Assembly: GCA_030686995.1 (NCBI GenBank)
Contig: CM060685.1
Span: 122,260,823-122,324,822 of the forward strand
Length of the DNA stretch: 64,000 nt
Origin: Artemisia argyi
Taxonomy: Eukaryota; Streptophyta; Magnoliopsida; Asterales; Asteraceae
Reading direction: 5' to 3'
In this document: piece after piece, positions 51,974 through 62,658 of the stretch
Position numbering within the stretch: position 1 is the first letter of the stretch
How the letters are laid out: each line of letters begins with the position of its first letter
The notes under the pieces: generated by a model
Seen by the model: the letters and a program-made list of their open reading frames with translations, nothing else
Told to the model about the DNA's origin: nothing
Database searches by the model: none
Made by a program: the position numbers and the translations under genes

Positions 51974-52769
51974 CAAACCCGCTACACACAGAATCGCAGG
52001 CTACATAGAAGCATGCGTGGAATGAGTTTTATTCAAATGTAGTGACGGTTTCATCATCAGCAATCCTCCGTCAGCATACGAAGGGCTTGCCACATCTTAT
52101 GTAAGTCAAGACTTGCAAAATTTTCTATTATGTATTCAAGTTTTCTCTTGTTGGGAAAAAAGCATTAATGGTAGGCGTCTTAGTATTCATTTATACAAAT
52201 GATGTAATCCTCCCCTACCCACTTAATGATATCGCATGTTTCCCTTGAATCTTTTTGTTACATCTAGCAAACAAAGATTTACTCAGCCAAGTAATTACAA
52301 GTTCAATGTTCGAAGGATGGCACAAGATACTTATGTCTTGTAAGCAATTAAAACATCCAAAATTCACATTAACTTTGCTACATAGTCTTAGGGTATGCAA
52401 AGCCCTTCGCACTTAAAGGATGAAGACAGAGCGGGTCGCAACCCTCTGTCAGCAATTAAATTATACGATTGCTATAAAACCTTGGTTCAAAATACACACA
52501 ATAAGGCTTTGTTATTCTAAGCTTTAGGATGTATACTAACGTTTATTTAAGTAAACGAGGAAGAGAAAAGCATACATAAACAAAGATGGGAAATACACCC
52601 ATCAACATTTAGTACGCAGCATAGATGCTGCTCAAAAGATGATAATTGTTTACGTGCAACAGAAACATAAATTGTTCAGAACATATGGCCATAGGCCAAG
52701 GAGCATAGTCATTGTTTTAAAAGGGTACACACCACCCTTGGAATCAAATCACTGCAAACACTACAGCCT
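51974..52769. other. E2 spacer in place of integrase
   Basis: No integrase motif (HHCC, DDE) is found in either strand. The stretch is noncoding and separates the convergent ends of pol and the antisense gene. Confidence 0.6.
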
Positions 52770-55182
52770 TCACTTACCAGGAGACTTGGGTTTCTCTTGT
52801 TGAACTTGAGATACCTCAGGAATGGCTTTGCTGGGGGAAGATTCTCTTGTCAAATCAGCCTTCGGAGAAGGAGGCTGCACAACAGAACTTTTATCAGGAG
52901 ACTGAGGCTTCTCAATGGCTACCTTTGGGGATGAAGGCTTCTCAGAAGTTGCTTTTACATATGCAGGCTTCGCAGGAGTATTCTTTTTGCTAATAGATGA
53001 TGGCTTCACCTTACGCGGCTTCTTTGAAAGAAGCCTCTCAACTGAAGCCATTGGATCCTTGGTCGCATCAAGGGGTACTCTGCAGTTGTGAGGAGGTTGC
53101 TTGCATTATCATATTCTACTCTATGAGTGGCATGGTAGTAGGTTACCTCAGATAAGTCCACCGGCTTTCCAGTTGCAGCACTTTCCTCCAAAGTAGTGCA
53201 TTTCCCATGATAGATGGCGGCATTGACAACGTCACCTATCAATTTCCCTACCTCATCATTGTGATATAACTCCATGGCTATGGAATAACCTTCGAGACTA
53301 CAACAGCCCTATCTCTTTTTGAGCGCATTATACTTGCGGTTAAGGCCATCAAGATCTTTACGAAGCTTAATCTCTAACTCACCCAGTTTCGTCCTCTCCT
53401 CCTCAAGGTTCCCGCATTTAATCTCAAGCTCAGCAATCTCTTCCTTGTAGCCTACAACCTTCGCCTCCTCCTTCTGAAGCCTCTTACATTCTGTCTTCGC
53501 TTTGTTCAGATCTTTCTCCAAACCTGCAATGTCAGAACGAAGGTCTTGCACAAGGGGATTCTGCTCAATATCCCTCAAAGCTTCGTCACACTTAGCTTGA
53601 ACCACTGAAAACTCCTGATCCTTCTTCTTCTCTCTTGCCAGAATCTCATCCATCTTCTCCCTAGCAGAAGCAAGGGTTTGTACCACCTCCCTTGTTCGAG
53701 AATTGAGATGATTGTCCAAAACAGCTTGCCTTGTAAAGCTTTTGTCGTGTAGATCACACAACTCCTCAATGGGCATATTGGTTAGCACAGACTTCCAGCT
53801 CGGAGGAGTAATATGCAAAGCAAGGCGATGGCAAGCAGAGGCATCAGGAAGCTCTTTGGTGTTCGGAAGACCTGAGGAATATACACTCAATTAGAGGACA
53901 TATATAAATATTTTGGTTTAATAAGCGAATACACTTACCATGAATGTCCTCATCCAAAGCTTCAACAGCTTTCTTGGTAACAATCTGACCCTTCTGTCTG
54001 GTGTTTCTGGAAGGAGGTGTAGGCAGAATCAATTTTCTTTTAGGGGTAGGCTTCACTGGTTTGGCACTCATACCTTTCCTACTTCAAACCCTGTCAGCTA
54101 TACCGGACGATGAACCAATGATGGTAACCTGGTCATCCTCGGAGAGAGGGTCATCAGACTCAGCAACATTCTCCACCAACTGAGAAGTCTCCTCTGCAAT
54201 CACTGGTTTCAATTTTTTGTCTGGTTTGGAAGGTTGCAGGGAAGCTATGGGCTCAACCATTTTCGCATTATCCTCTTGATTATTAACTGACACGGAGGGT
54301 GAACCAACCCCATAGCTGACTTCCTCAGGATTTTTTTGGAAGGAAGCTCGTCTCTTTAGCACCATCGACAACAACGAAATTTCGGAAAGACATTCCTGCA
54401 ACACGAAAGAAAACAGATCAATATCATCAGATAAGTTGTGCAAATTTATTTAAATAAAGAGTATACATACTTTTTCCATCACAAACAATTTCAGGCTTCA
54501 TAGGGGAACCCTCCCAATGGTCAACAATCCCAGCCATGTACAGAATGGGCTCGGGGAAAGATTGAACATTCACTGGATGACGAACAAGACGCTGGTACAA
54601 TGGATTCCTTCGAACAGTGTAAGGTAACTCATCGTTGAAACATTTTTTATCAAACCTGTATGCTTCGTTCACCAAAGTAGGGTACTCTGGAGGTATAATT
54701 GTATTTTGTATGTAAAAGAAACTCCCTTTCCAATCCGTTATGTTTGTAAAGGGCTTTAACAATATGGTTGGAACATCAGGGTCACCTCTTTTAGCCAAAG
54801 TCAACCAATCCCCACCCGGGTACAAGTTCGTAAAACCCCTAAGCACTGTTAGTGTAGGCTCATATCCATAAGCTTTACACATCACAATGAATGTCGTCAA
54901 CTTAGCCAGACCAAAGGGGTTAAACCTAGATATGTGTACTTGATAGTATTGCATAAACTCTAAAATCAAAGGGAGAATTGGTATTCTAAAGTTTGACAAC
55001 TTAAAGGCATGGGTGTACAGACCTACATATCCCTCAGGAGCATCAAATATCGTTTTATTTTTACTAGGGAGCATAATCTTAAATTCTTTCGGAATGGGAT
55101 AATCTTGAAGAAAAGCACATAATCCATCTTTTGATAAGGTACATTTTTGTTCTTTAATTACAAATTTGTTATTTTTTGCCAT
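52770..55182 (-). pseudogene. E2 antisense gene (Tat-type aORF), spliced, with frame breaks
   Basis: The pieces in minus sense are: 54471-55182 (237 codons, with FDAPEGYVGLYTHAFKLSNF and YQVHISRFNPFGLAKLTTFI, the gypsy-type domain of plant Tat aORFs), then an intron with donor GTATGT and acceptor TTGCAG; 53939-54395 (Ser/Glu-rich, then the basic KPTPKRKLILPTPPSRNTRQ), with an in-frame TGA near 54090; an intron with GTAAGT and CCTCAG; 53309-53871 (long coiled coil, AKTECKRLQKEEAKVVGYKE); then 53006-53275 and 52770-53051 in shifted frames, ending in SPKxxxxKPQSP-type repeats. Exon phases at the first intron do not join cleanly, so an indel is likely. It resembles the E1 antisense gene in domain order, with low sequence similarity. 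Confidence 0.75.
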
Positions 55183-55650
55183 ATTGTTTAACGAAGACTT
55201 ATACTTCTACAATACAATATAGTTTAACGTGGAAGAAATTTACCTTTTTTCTTGCAAGAAATAATGACAGATATTACTATGTGTGTTTTGATTGCACGTA
55301 GTAAGGAAGATGAATTTTGGGCGCAGTGAAAAAGTGATTTAGGGTTTGGTTGAAACGAATTTATATCGCTTTTCTCTTTGATATTCACCGTACACGTGTC
55401 CCTGATATTTTGATATATCCGGATTTCAAATTGAGTTTAAAGCATTGAGAGGACGTATGGGATTACCAAGGCTTGGCAAGTGGTGATATAACTAGAGTTA
55501 GTTAAAGAGTAATTAAGCGCATTTAATGCATATTTGGCGACGCTCATTTTCTTCTGCAGGATCCAACGAGCTAACGTGGTTAGTTTACATTATGATAGAG
55601 TTGTAAGCCACATATTCTTGTGTGCATATCTGACTTTCAACTGGGGGGCT

Positions 55651-56288
55651 TGATGATGTACCCTCCGATTAGCTCGAAGGACACCCCCTCGAGTGTAATC
55701 GTAACCTAAATAATCGAAGGCTCTGGCTAGCCTCCTTAAACTTTATTTGGCATAAAACTAATCATCAATGATCTAGTTACCAAGTGGGAATTCGCCAATC
55801 GAAGGATCAAGCCCTTCGGGGTATCTCTCGATAAGTTTCAAGGACGGAACAACGCCAAGTCCACATATTGGTAAGACCAAGTCTTACCCATGTCTCCTCT
55901 TTCTCTTTAGCTCCCCCGCTAAATCAGGAGGAGTGGGGCACTAACCCCTAGCGGTTACCACAAATCATGGGACGCCCCCATGATCTCTATCAAACGTGTG
56001 CCACTCTCCAGGACCGTTTTCTTCACCTATAAATAGTCCTGGACGATGACAAATCTGGTATGCAATCTATCTCACCTTACTTTACTACGCATATACTTAA
56101 ACTCTCATACCAATCACTCATTCACACGCCGGAGGTGGTTCGCAGGGTCCAACCCCTGCGCAATCACTTAACGTAGTGTTATAGTATTTCTTATTTTAGG
56201 TTATATCCAAGCTTGGCGCAATCACAACACCCTTCATTTTCCTTTGATCACCATCGAAGGCCTGGTAGTGCAAAATATTGTACAATAA
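55651..56288 (+). repeat. 3' LTR of E2
   Basis: The LTR is 638 bases. It directly follows the polypurine tract ending GGGGGGCT and matches the 5' LTR over its full length with scattered substitutions. Confidence 0.93.
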
Positions 56289-56595
56289 AAAATTATGCCC
56301 TCGAAGGATTACTATTCATGCAAAAAAAGTTTTTTTTGCCTAACGCTCGTTAGAAAATCCCGTTAGTTAGTCCTTATGTGCGTTGCACGTGAGGGTATTT
56401 TCGTCATTTCACTGTTCCCGCCATCAGATCTAACTGATAGGCCCACTAGCACACCTACATTTGTGTTGAGGGAAATTTTGTACAAATAAAGTTTATCCTC
56501 TTTCATTCTTATACAACACGAGTAAGCATTAACTCATACACACCCAGTTACTACTCGTCATCTTGTTGCACCCAAAAATCTTGTTGATCTGAAAA

Positions 56596-57013
56596 ATGGT
56601 TCTTTGCACGTGCGGTCTACAATGCGTTGTTAGAACTTCGTGGACGAATAGGAATCCCGGTAGGCGATTCTACTCATGCCCTACATACGTAAGTTTGACT
56701 CTTGATCGAAACAATAATTATGTTACATTTTACAAGTTGTCTCTGTTTTATTCTTTTTACTTGCATTTCGTTCATTTTACAAAACTTTTGCTGTCCCTTC
56801 ATTGGATGGGTGGATCCACCCATGTGCGACCGATCTCTAGACATCATCCCTGGTCTACTTAGGACTAGGGATGCGTTGTAAGATGCTCTGGCTTCAGAGC
56901 AGGAGAGGGCCGACTAGGAGGAGCACCAGTCGAATGAGGAGGAGACCCGGGCAAACCAGGCGGAGCTTCGGGCAAATATCGAGGAGCAGTAGGCTAAGAA
57001 GCTGAGAAAATAC
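56596..57013 (+). pseudogene. GRF zinc-finger protein, decayed
   Basis: Exon 1 starts MVLCTCGLQCVVRTSWTNRN and continues GRRFYSCP, the zf-GRF signature (Cys-x-Cys...RTSxTxxNPGRxFxxC). It ends at a GTAAGT donor near 56688. Exon 2 resumes at about 56790 with CCPFIGWVDPPMCDRS and IIPGLLRTRDAL. It is then broken by TAA near 56878 and two TAG codons before KKLRKYLIISWVFFASYVYL, a single membrane-like segment. zf-GRF fingers bind single-stranded nucleic acid in larger proteins; short membrane-anchored plant copies have no established role and often lie in repeats. E2 is inserted about 300 bases upstream. Confidence 0.75.
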
Positions 57014-57406
57014 CTTATCATTAGTTGGGTTTTCTTTGCTTCTTATGTTTACCTACAAAGTTGAAAGTTTGGGTTTGGTCAATGTGGGTTGGTTTTTTAG
57101 GTTTCTGGTATATAATGGTATTTATGTTAGATGTATATGAACAATGTATTTTGTTGATGGTTGGTTATGCAGTTAATGTACATTATGGTATGAAAACAAT
57201 GGTTCAAGTATCTTTAATTATCTTATTTGATTTGTGATATTTGTTTGTTAAGTCGGATTATGATTGTTTTTTATTCGTGTTATTTGTTTGTTAAGTAGGA
57301 TTATGATTTCACCAATATAACTATTGATGGAGTAGGATTATGATTTCACCAATATAACCAGTGGCAATGAAGCAGCAACATTTTACTTATTCATTCCTAT
57401 AGTTTT

Positions 57407-57424
57407 TGGCGCCGCAGCCCTGTG
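57407..57424 (+). other. Primer-binding site of NE-B
   Basis: TGGCGCCGCAGCCCTGTG shares its first 15 bases with the NE-A site and is of tRNA-Asp type. Confidence 0.75.
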
Positions 57425-57556
57425 AATAGTTATTGTCTAGGTTAGAGTTTTTTTTTATTAGGTCTACTTGCTAGATTCATTTCTAGGAAGATTTTATTTT
57501 TATTTTTAAGTTTTCTTTAGTCTATCTTATTTCTTTGTATCTTTGTTCGTATTAGG

Positions 57557-58379
57557 TTGGCCTTTATGGATTTAGAGAATCGCCGTTTAGAAGTTAGCAA
57601 GAGGCTTATAGCGCATAAAAGAAGAAAGAGAGAAGTTAAAACATTTAAGCAATTTATTAAGCCCCTTCAAATGAAAATTGAGTTTACAGACTTCGCTCCA
57701 ACCCCTGATGAATTGAGTTACATAGATTTCTTTTACAACACCCCTGCCCCTCAAAATATAGAAAGATACCAAGGATTAGGAGGCATAACTTTAGGAACAT
57801 AAAAATTCCCTGCATGATTGGGTACATGTCTAGAGAGCATACATACATTGACTTAAAAGCACCCATGAATATTATGTCTAGGCTCTACTACACATGGATA
57901 ATAAACGAAAGGTTAAGCCCTAGAAAAGACCCTTACAACTAAGTAATTTCGTCAGGAGAGTTAAAGGGGTACACATCTTTATAGGAAATTTTACTTATCA
58001 ATGCGACTTTGTAATCCTAGAAGATGTTAGCGGCATTATAGATCCACACCTAGGCGAAATGGTCCTAGGGCAACCTTTTGTTGAGAAGACTAAGATGTAT
58101 TGTGATCATGAGAAGGGAATAGTTCAGTTTACTGATGGGATAGAAAAGATTACTTTTATGATGCCTCACATGAAGGAAGAATTAAAGGGCATCAAGAATT
58201 TACAAATTGACGAGATTCGACCTTATGAGGTTAAGGAAGATGGAATTGATGATGATGTTTATTGTGAGAGGAGGCGAACATACTATTCAGGTTGCATGAA
58301 TCTAGGCCCTGAGTACAAGCATGATGAGAATTGGGTTAGAAGTTTTGAGTCAGCACAAAAGTGGGAAAGGAAAACGTAG
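57557..58379 (+). pseudogene. NE-B retropepsin-like cassette, frame-broken
   Basis: Three frames in order encode MDLENRRLEVSKRLIAHKRR...LSYIDFFYNTPAP (57557-57802), then IGYMSREHTYIDLKAPMNIM with RLYYTWIINERLSP (to about 57940), then KGVHIFIGNFTYQCDFVILE, DPHLGEMVLGQPFVEKTKM and FTDGIEKITFMMPH, ending at 58379. The LGQPF motif with the strands around it resembles the second half of plant retropepsin-like domains (compare ILGRPF in the gag-pol fragment at 63245), but the DSG/DLG catalytic loop is not seen. A stop at 57800 and a shift near 57950 break the frame. NE-A has an unrelated cassette in the same place. Confidence 0.6.
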
Positions 58380-60675
58380 CCCATGACCTTGAGTCTAGCT
58401 ACAAGACTCGTAAATAAAGAAAAGCGCTTCTTGGGAGGCAACCCATGCTTTGTGTGATTTTTATTTTATTTGATTGTTATTTGTTTCCGTATGCATGCTT
58501 TATTTTTATTGTTGGTAGATCATGTTTCAAACTAAAATGGTGAAAATACTTTATTTTGTCGTTTGGCTTAGTCTTAACTTCATCCAAGGGTATTTCGCAA
58601 AAGATAAGTGTAAGGGGAAACCCCTAATATGTTTTTAAGAAACAAACTTGATCATGATTCTCCACAATACTAAATGAACATGTATATTCGTATTTGTTAG
58701 AGTCAAATGCTTGTATCGAGTCATAATGATGTTTTGCAGGATTTTCCAATAAGTTTTACAGAAATTTTCCGGAAACTTAACGTAAGAATTTCTTCAGGTC
58801 ACTTCTGACGGCGTCAAGAAGAAATTCCTGACGGCGTCATGTGTAAAATTCTGGAAATTTTGCTAGTTTTGTTTTTCTAACGGAGTCTTAAAGTTTTTGT
58901 TGAATCTTTAGTTTTATAAACTCCAGGGAATCTGCAAACAATCATTCCACAAGCATTATATCTTACTTTGTTTTCTAGGATTTGTTAGCATATATAGATT
59001 GCCGCTGATTTTACGCGAGGTTGCCTTGTTTGTTTTCTCAGGTTTAACAGGTTATGTATGACAAGAAGATGATTTATATTCTTGAAGGGAAGCTTTGATT
59101 ATTCATTTTCTTGGAGGAAGATCTAACCTTGTTACCATACTATCCATACCAAGCGAATCAGGGGAGTATTTGATTCATTCTTTTACCTGTTTTACTTTTA
59201 CATTCTTTAATTGAACATTGGGGACAATGTTCATCCTAAGTGTAAGGGGAGGGTAAAATGATGATACCTCATAGGATACACTTTCGCTTGAGTTTGTTTG
59301 TTTGATGGTAGGTGTGTAATAAAACTATGAGAAATACTTGTTAATGTAATTTTAGCGCCAAATTTAAAATTTTTTACAACATTTAGGAGTGAAACTTTGG
59401 CCTTAGCAAGCATCTCATGGATAGGAGATTGTATGACTAGCACAAAACCGTACAATTCAGAAAATTTTTCCACCCAAATATGTGAGGTTCGCCTTTAGAT
59501 TTGATAGGAAAAGCATTTACTATGAGTGCTTATGAGTGTACATGTAGCATTTAGATTCTAGAACTTGCGTTAGTGATGCATCCCGAGACCGTAGTGAGAC
59601 TACATTCGTGTAGTAGGATTTACTAACTGATAAGAGGCATTAGGAATCACCCTTGTGTTAAACCCGTATCATAATTACTTGACCATTTAAGTCATATTAC
59701 TTGGCTAGTAAAGTCAACTAATTTTTCCCACACCTTAGCGTTGTACTCATTTTTAGTACACGAAACCCCTAGTACACCCCTCCGAGTCATATCCTTGTAC
59801 ATATTGTTTTGGGACGATTGGGACTCATAGGTAAAATACTTATATTATGGAGTAATGGGGAAGAACATCATATTATTACCCCCATATGTGTGTTAATCTT
59901 AAAAGTACTCAAAGTGTTTTGATTATCTTAATTCAAGTCATTAGATTAGTTTATTGTAAAGTATGTAAAAATTCAAGTGTAAGGGGAATGTTCATTCCCT
60001 ATGATGTATTATTTTGGATGGTAGGGTAAGAGTGTATGAAAAAATAAAAAATAAAAAATAAAAAATAAAAAATAAATCGAAAAAATAAAGAAAAAAATAA
60101 AATAGAAAAAGAAAAAGAGAAAAACATACGGACTACCATCCCGTTTCATTCTATGTTTATTTTATGTTTTTGTTATTTTTGATTCATTAGCTTAAGTCGA
60201 GTCTAGTCTTGGCTTAGCAACGCCATATTGTACATGTAATTAACCAAGATGATTAACTCGCCACCAGTAAAGATTGCCTATATCCAACAAAACCGTGTTT
60301 TCCATATCCCTACACCTAACGTTATAACCCTTTGAAAGACCTCTTTGATAGTTTATCCTAGGTGCTTACGCCATGTGGTGGAGGTTTGATCCTTTCCCAA
60401 GCCTATGGTAATTTATTTTTCTATGACAGGTAGTGAGAGATGTTTTCCATTTCCATATTGTGATATATACTTTATTACACCCGAGAGATGTGAGTATCTA
60501 AACACTATTTGTGAGGTGCTAGTGTATGACCTCCGTGCTTGTCATTGGTCTTTAGTGGAATGATTATTTGTTGTAATTACTTTTATATTAGTGTTAAATG
60601 ACCTCTAACTTGTATTTTGACTAGAATAAAAGCGCATTTGCTTGAGGACAAGCAAATCTCAAGTGTAAAGGTATA
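58380..60675 (+). other. NE-B long noncoding 3' region
   Basis: It is homologous to 26728-29224 of NE-A in the opposite orientation. The AAGTGTAAGGG-type tract occurs at 58606, 59238, 59975 and, as AAGTGTAAAGG, at 60661 just before the LTR. The TGACGGCGTCA palindrome occurs at 58806 and 58829. An A-rich (AAAAAT)n stretch is at 60038-60120. Confidence 0.8.
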
Positions 60676-62061
60676 TGATGAGGCGAAAATGATCCGTTTT
60701 TAGGGGGTCATTTAAGCCGGAATTGGAATTTATTTGATCAAATATTTCCCTAAATCGTTCCTTTTGTGATTTTAGGTACTTTGGGAGTGAATTCTGGAAA
60801 AGGAAGCATTTTGGACGTTTTTGGAGCATAAAAGTGAAGAGAACGGCAAAGTATTGATTTTCCTTTCTGGGAACAGTACCTGACGGCGTCAAGAGCAAAA
60901 GAGATGACGGCCCAGTGAAAACGTGACGGCGTCAAGGCAAGGCCGTCAAGAGTAAAAGTGGTGACGGCCCAGAGCAGCAATACACATGACGGCGTCAGAT
61001 CTGGATCTAGGCAATCCGATTATATTTTTGGCGGCGGGTTGACGACGTCAGAACTTTCTTCTTGACGCCGTCACCTTAGGAAATCTATATATACTCTTTG
61101 TTATTTTCATTCATAAAAGAGGAGAATTTTAGGGTCGAACTTAATAAACCCTAACACGACTTTTACAGTATTTTCAAGGGTTTTCACCCCTTGAAACCCT
61201 TCATGTTCAATTGAGATAAGTATCCTTTCAATTCATTCAATATGTCTATGTGTTGTTTGAATATATCTTACGCTTGTCTTAATTTTAACACGCTAGGCTA
61301 GATCTCTTGTATGTTTGCTTAGATGTAATGAAACCTAGATGTTGATTATAGATTGATTGCCTGTTTATAGTTGTAATGGATGAATAATTTCAATGTTAGG
61401 CTTGAGAAAACTGGCAGACTTCCATTGTGTGACATGCTTGAACATCTTAAGAATCATGAACCAATGTGTACTAGGTTTTTATGGTTGTATTTTATGCATG
61501 AGCGAATTCTAGTGATCCCATGTTAGGAGCTTCTTGCAGGCTCGACATAGGAGTGAAGTAGGAGCTTATAGAGTTGGGGAATTAAGTATGCCACCCCACG
61601 ATTGGTATTAAGGAATATAACCCGTCATCCACGCAACTTTAACAAACAATTAACCTATAAAAGATATCTAGGGAGTATTGAAATCTAAGTAAACACAATT
61701 CTCCCATATATTGTTTACACCACTAGTTTAATTAGCTTTATTTTCATTTTTGTTATTTTATTTTGATTGCATCTTAGTTATTGAGTTAGTTGATTAGCAA
61801 CTAATTCCGCCCACTGTTCCAAAAACCCGAGATTTTACTTGCTTTCATAAAAACATAAAAATACAAAAAGAATCATCCCTCACCTCTAGACCTAGTTTTT
61901 AGGCTTTCTAATCCTAGCGACACTATTCCTGAGTTGAACGATTAATACCCCGGTACTTGTCACTATAATATACTACAACGATCTGGTACACTGCCTGGTG
62001 GGGGTTGTAAGCTTCTCGAGATCCTTCGAGAGGTAAAGCCTGGTGCAGTTCCTACGCATCA
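60676..62061 (+). repeat. LTR of NE-B
   Basis: The LTR is 1386 bases, TGATGAGGCG...CCTACGCATCA. Five TGACGNCGTCA palindromes lie at 60881, 60924, 60987, 61040 and 61063, directly before a TATA box (CTATATATAC, about 61085). It is clearly diverged from the NE-A LTRs. No primer-binding site follows it. Confidence 0.9.
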
Positions 62062-62127
62062 TCAACTGCTAGCATATCTGAAATCACACCAACACCTTCA
62101 GATCGGCTAAGAAAAATTCACAAAAGA

Positions 62128-62658
62128 ATGGAATACCTAGCTGGGTCGCAATTAACTAAACAACTTTCAAATCCTTACTTAATATGCGACTACTGTGGGG
62201 GCCCGCACGAGGTAGAGGAATGCGGAGGAGAACCCACGACCGAACATGCGTGCTTGTCAGGTCATGACATCTACGCTGACCCCTCCCTTTTGCCTTTTTA
62301 CCAAAACGATGATTACACCCTTTGGGGAAATCTGGTGAAAAGAAAAGAAGGAGAGGAAGGCCCTGAATATAAAATCAGGAGCACTTTTGAAGATGACCTT
62401 GGTCACTTCACTCAAGAAAAAGGCTTACAATTAAAAGGTCTTGATGAGCTCGTCGATGAGCAACAGAATGACATCGAAGAATGGTTTAACAAGCTTAACT
62501 CCACCCTTAATAACCAAGACAGGCCATCAGTAAGCCAAAAAGACCCCATGCTCGCGATAACCACTCGAGCTGGAACAACAACCAAGGACCCCCTTATCCG
62601 AGCTCACATCCTATCACCCTCGATCCAAGCAAGCCTCGCAAAGAGGAGGGTGATGTGA
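62128..62658 (+). pseudogene. gag: Athila-type gag, C-terminal part
   Basis: The frame is open from upstream of 62128 to TGA at 62656. It has a zinc-knuckle-like LICDYCGGPHEVEEC, an acidic middle (FEDDLGHFTQEKGLQLKGLD, then DELVDEQQNDIEEWFNKLNS) and AITTRAGTTTKDP, the usual end of such gag proteins before protease. The expected continuation is in the -1 frame from about 62590, at a run of five C (GGACCCCCTT). A one-base loss there is the simplest cause. A programmed shift is less likely, because related elements keep gag and pol in one frame. Confidence 0.8.

Larger units (their letters stand above)
47239..56288 (+). mobile_element. E2: Tat-like Ty3/gypsy element without integrase
   Basis: The LTRs are 47239-47877 and 55651-56288, with a 5-bp duplication AAAAT at 47234-47238 and 56289-56293. 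The 5' LTR ends CAATCA; the 3' copy reads CAATAA, one change. The primer-binding site is TGGCGCCATCCATGGGAC and the polypurine tract AACTGGGGGGCT. The 9.05-kb element has gag, a dead protease/RT frame, part of RNase H, no integrase, and an antisense gene. LTR differences are concentrated in the first 75 bases (about eight), with few elsewhere. Confidence 0.92.
57401..62061 (+). mobile_element. NE-B: non-autonomous Athila-like element lacking its 5' LTR
   Basis: It begins exactly where the internal region of NE-A begins (AGTTTTTGGCGCCGCAGCCC), with no LTR before it. It then has a leader closely matching that of NE-A up to CTTTGTTCG, a different coding cassette (57557-58379), the shared noncoding tail (58380-60675) and one LTR (60676-62061). 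No target duplication can be tested because the 5' end is lost. The LTR abuts the middle of an Athila-like gag gene. Confidence 0.88.
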
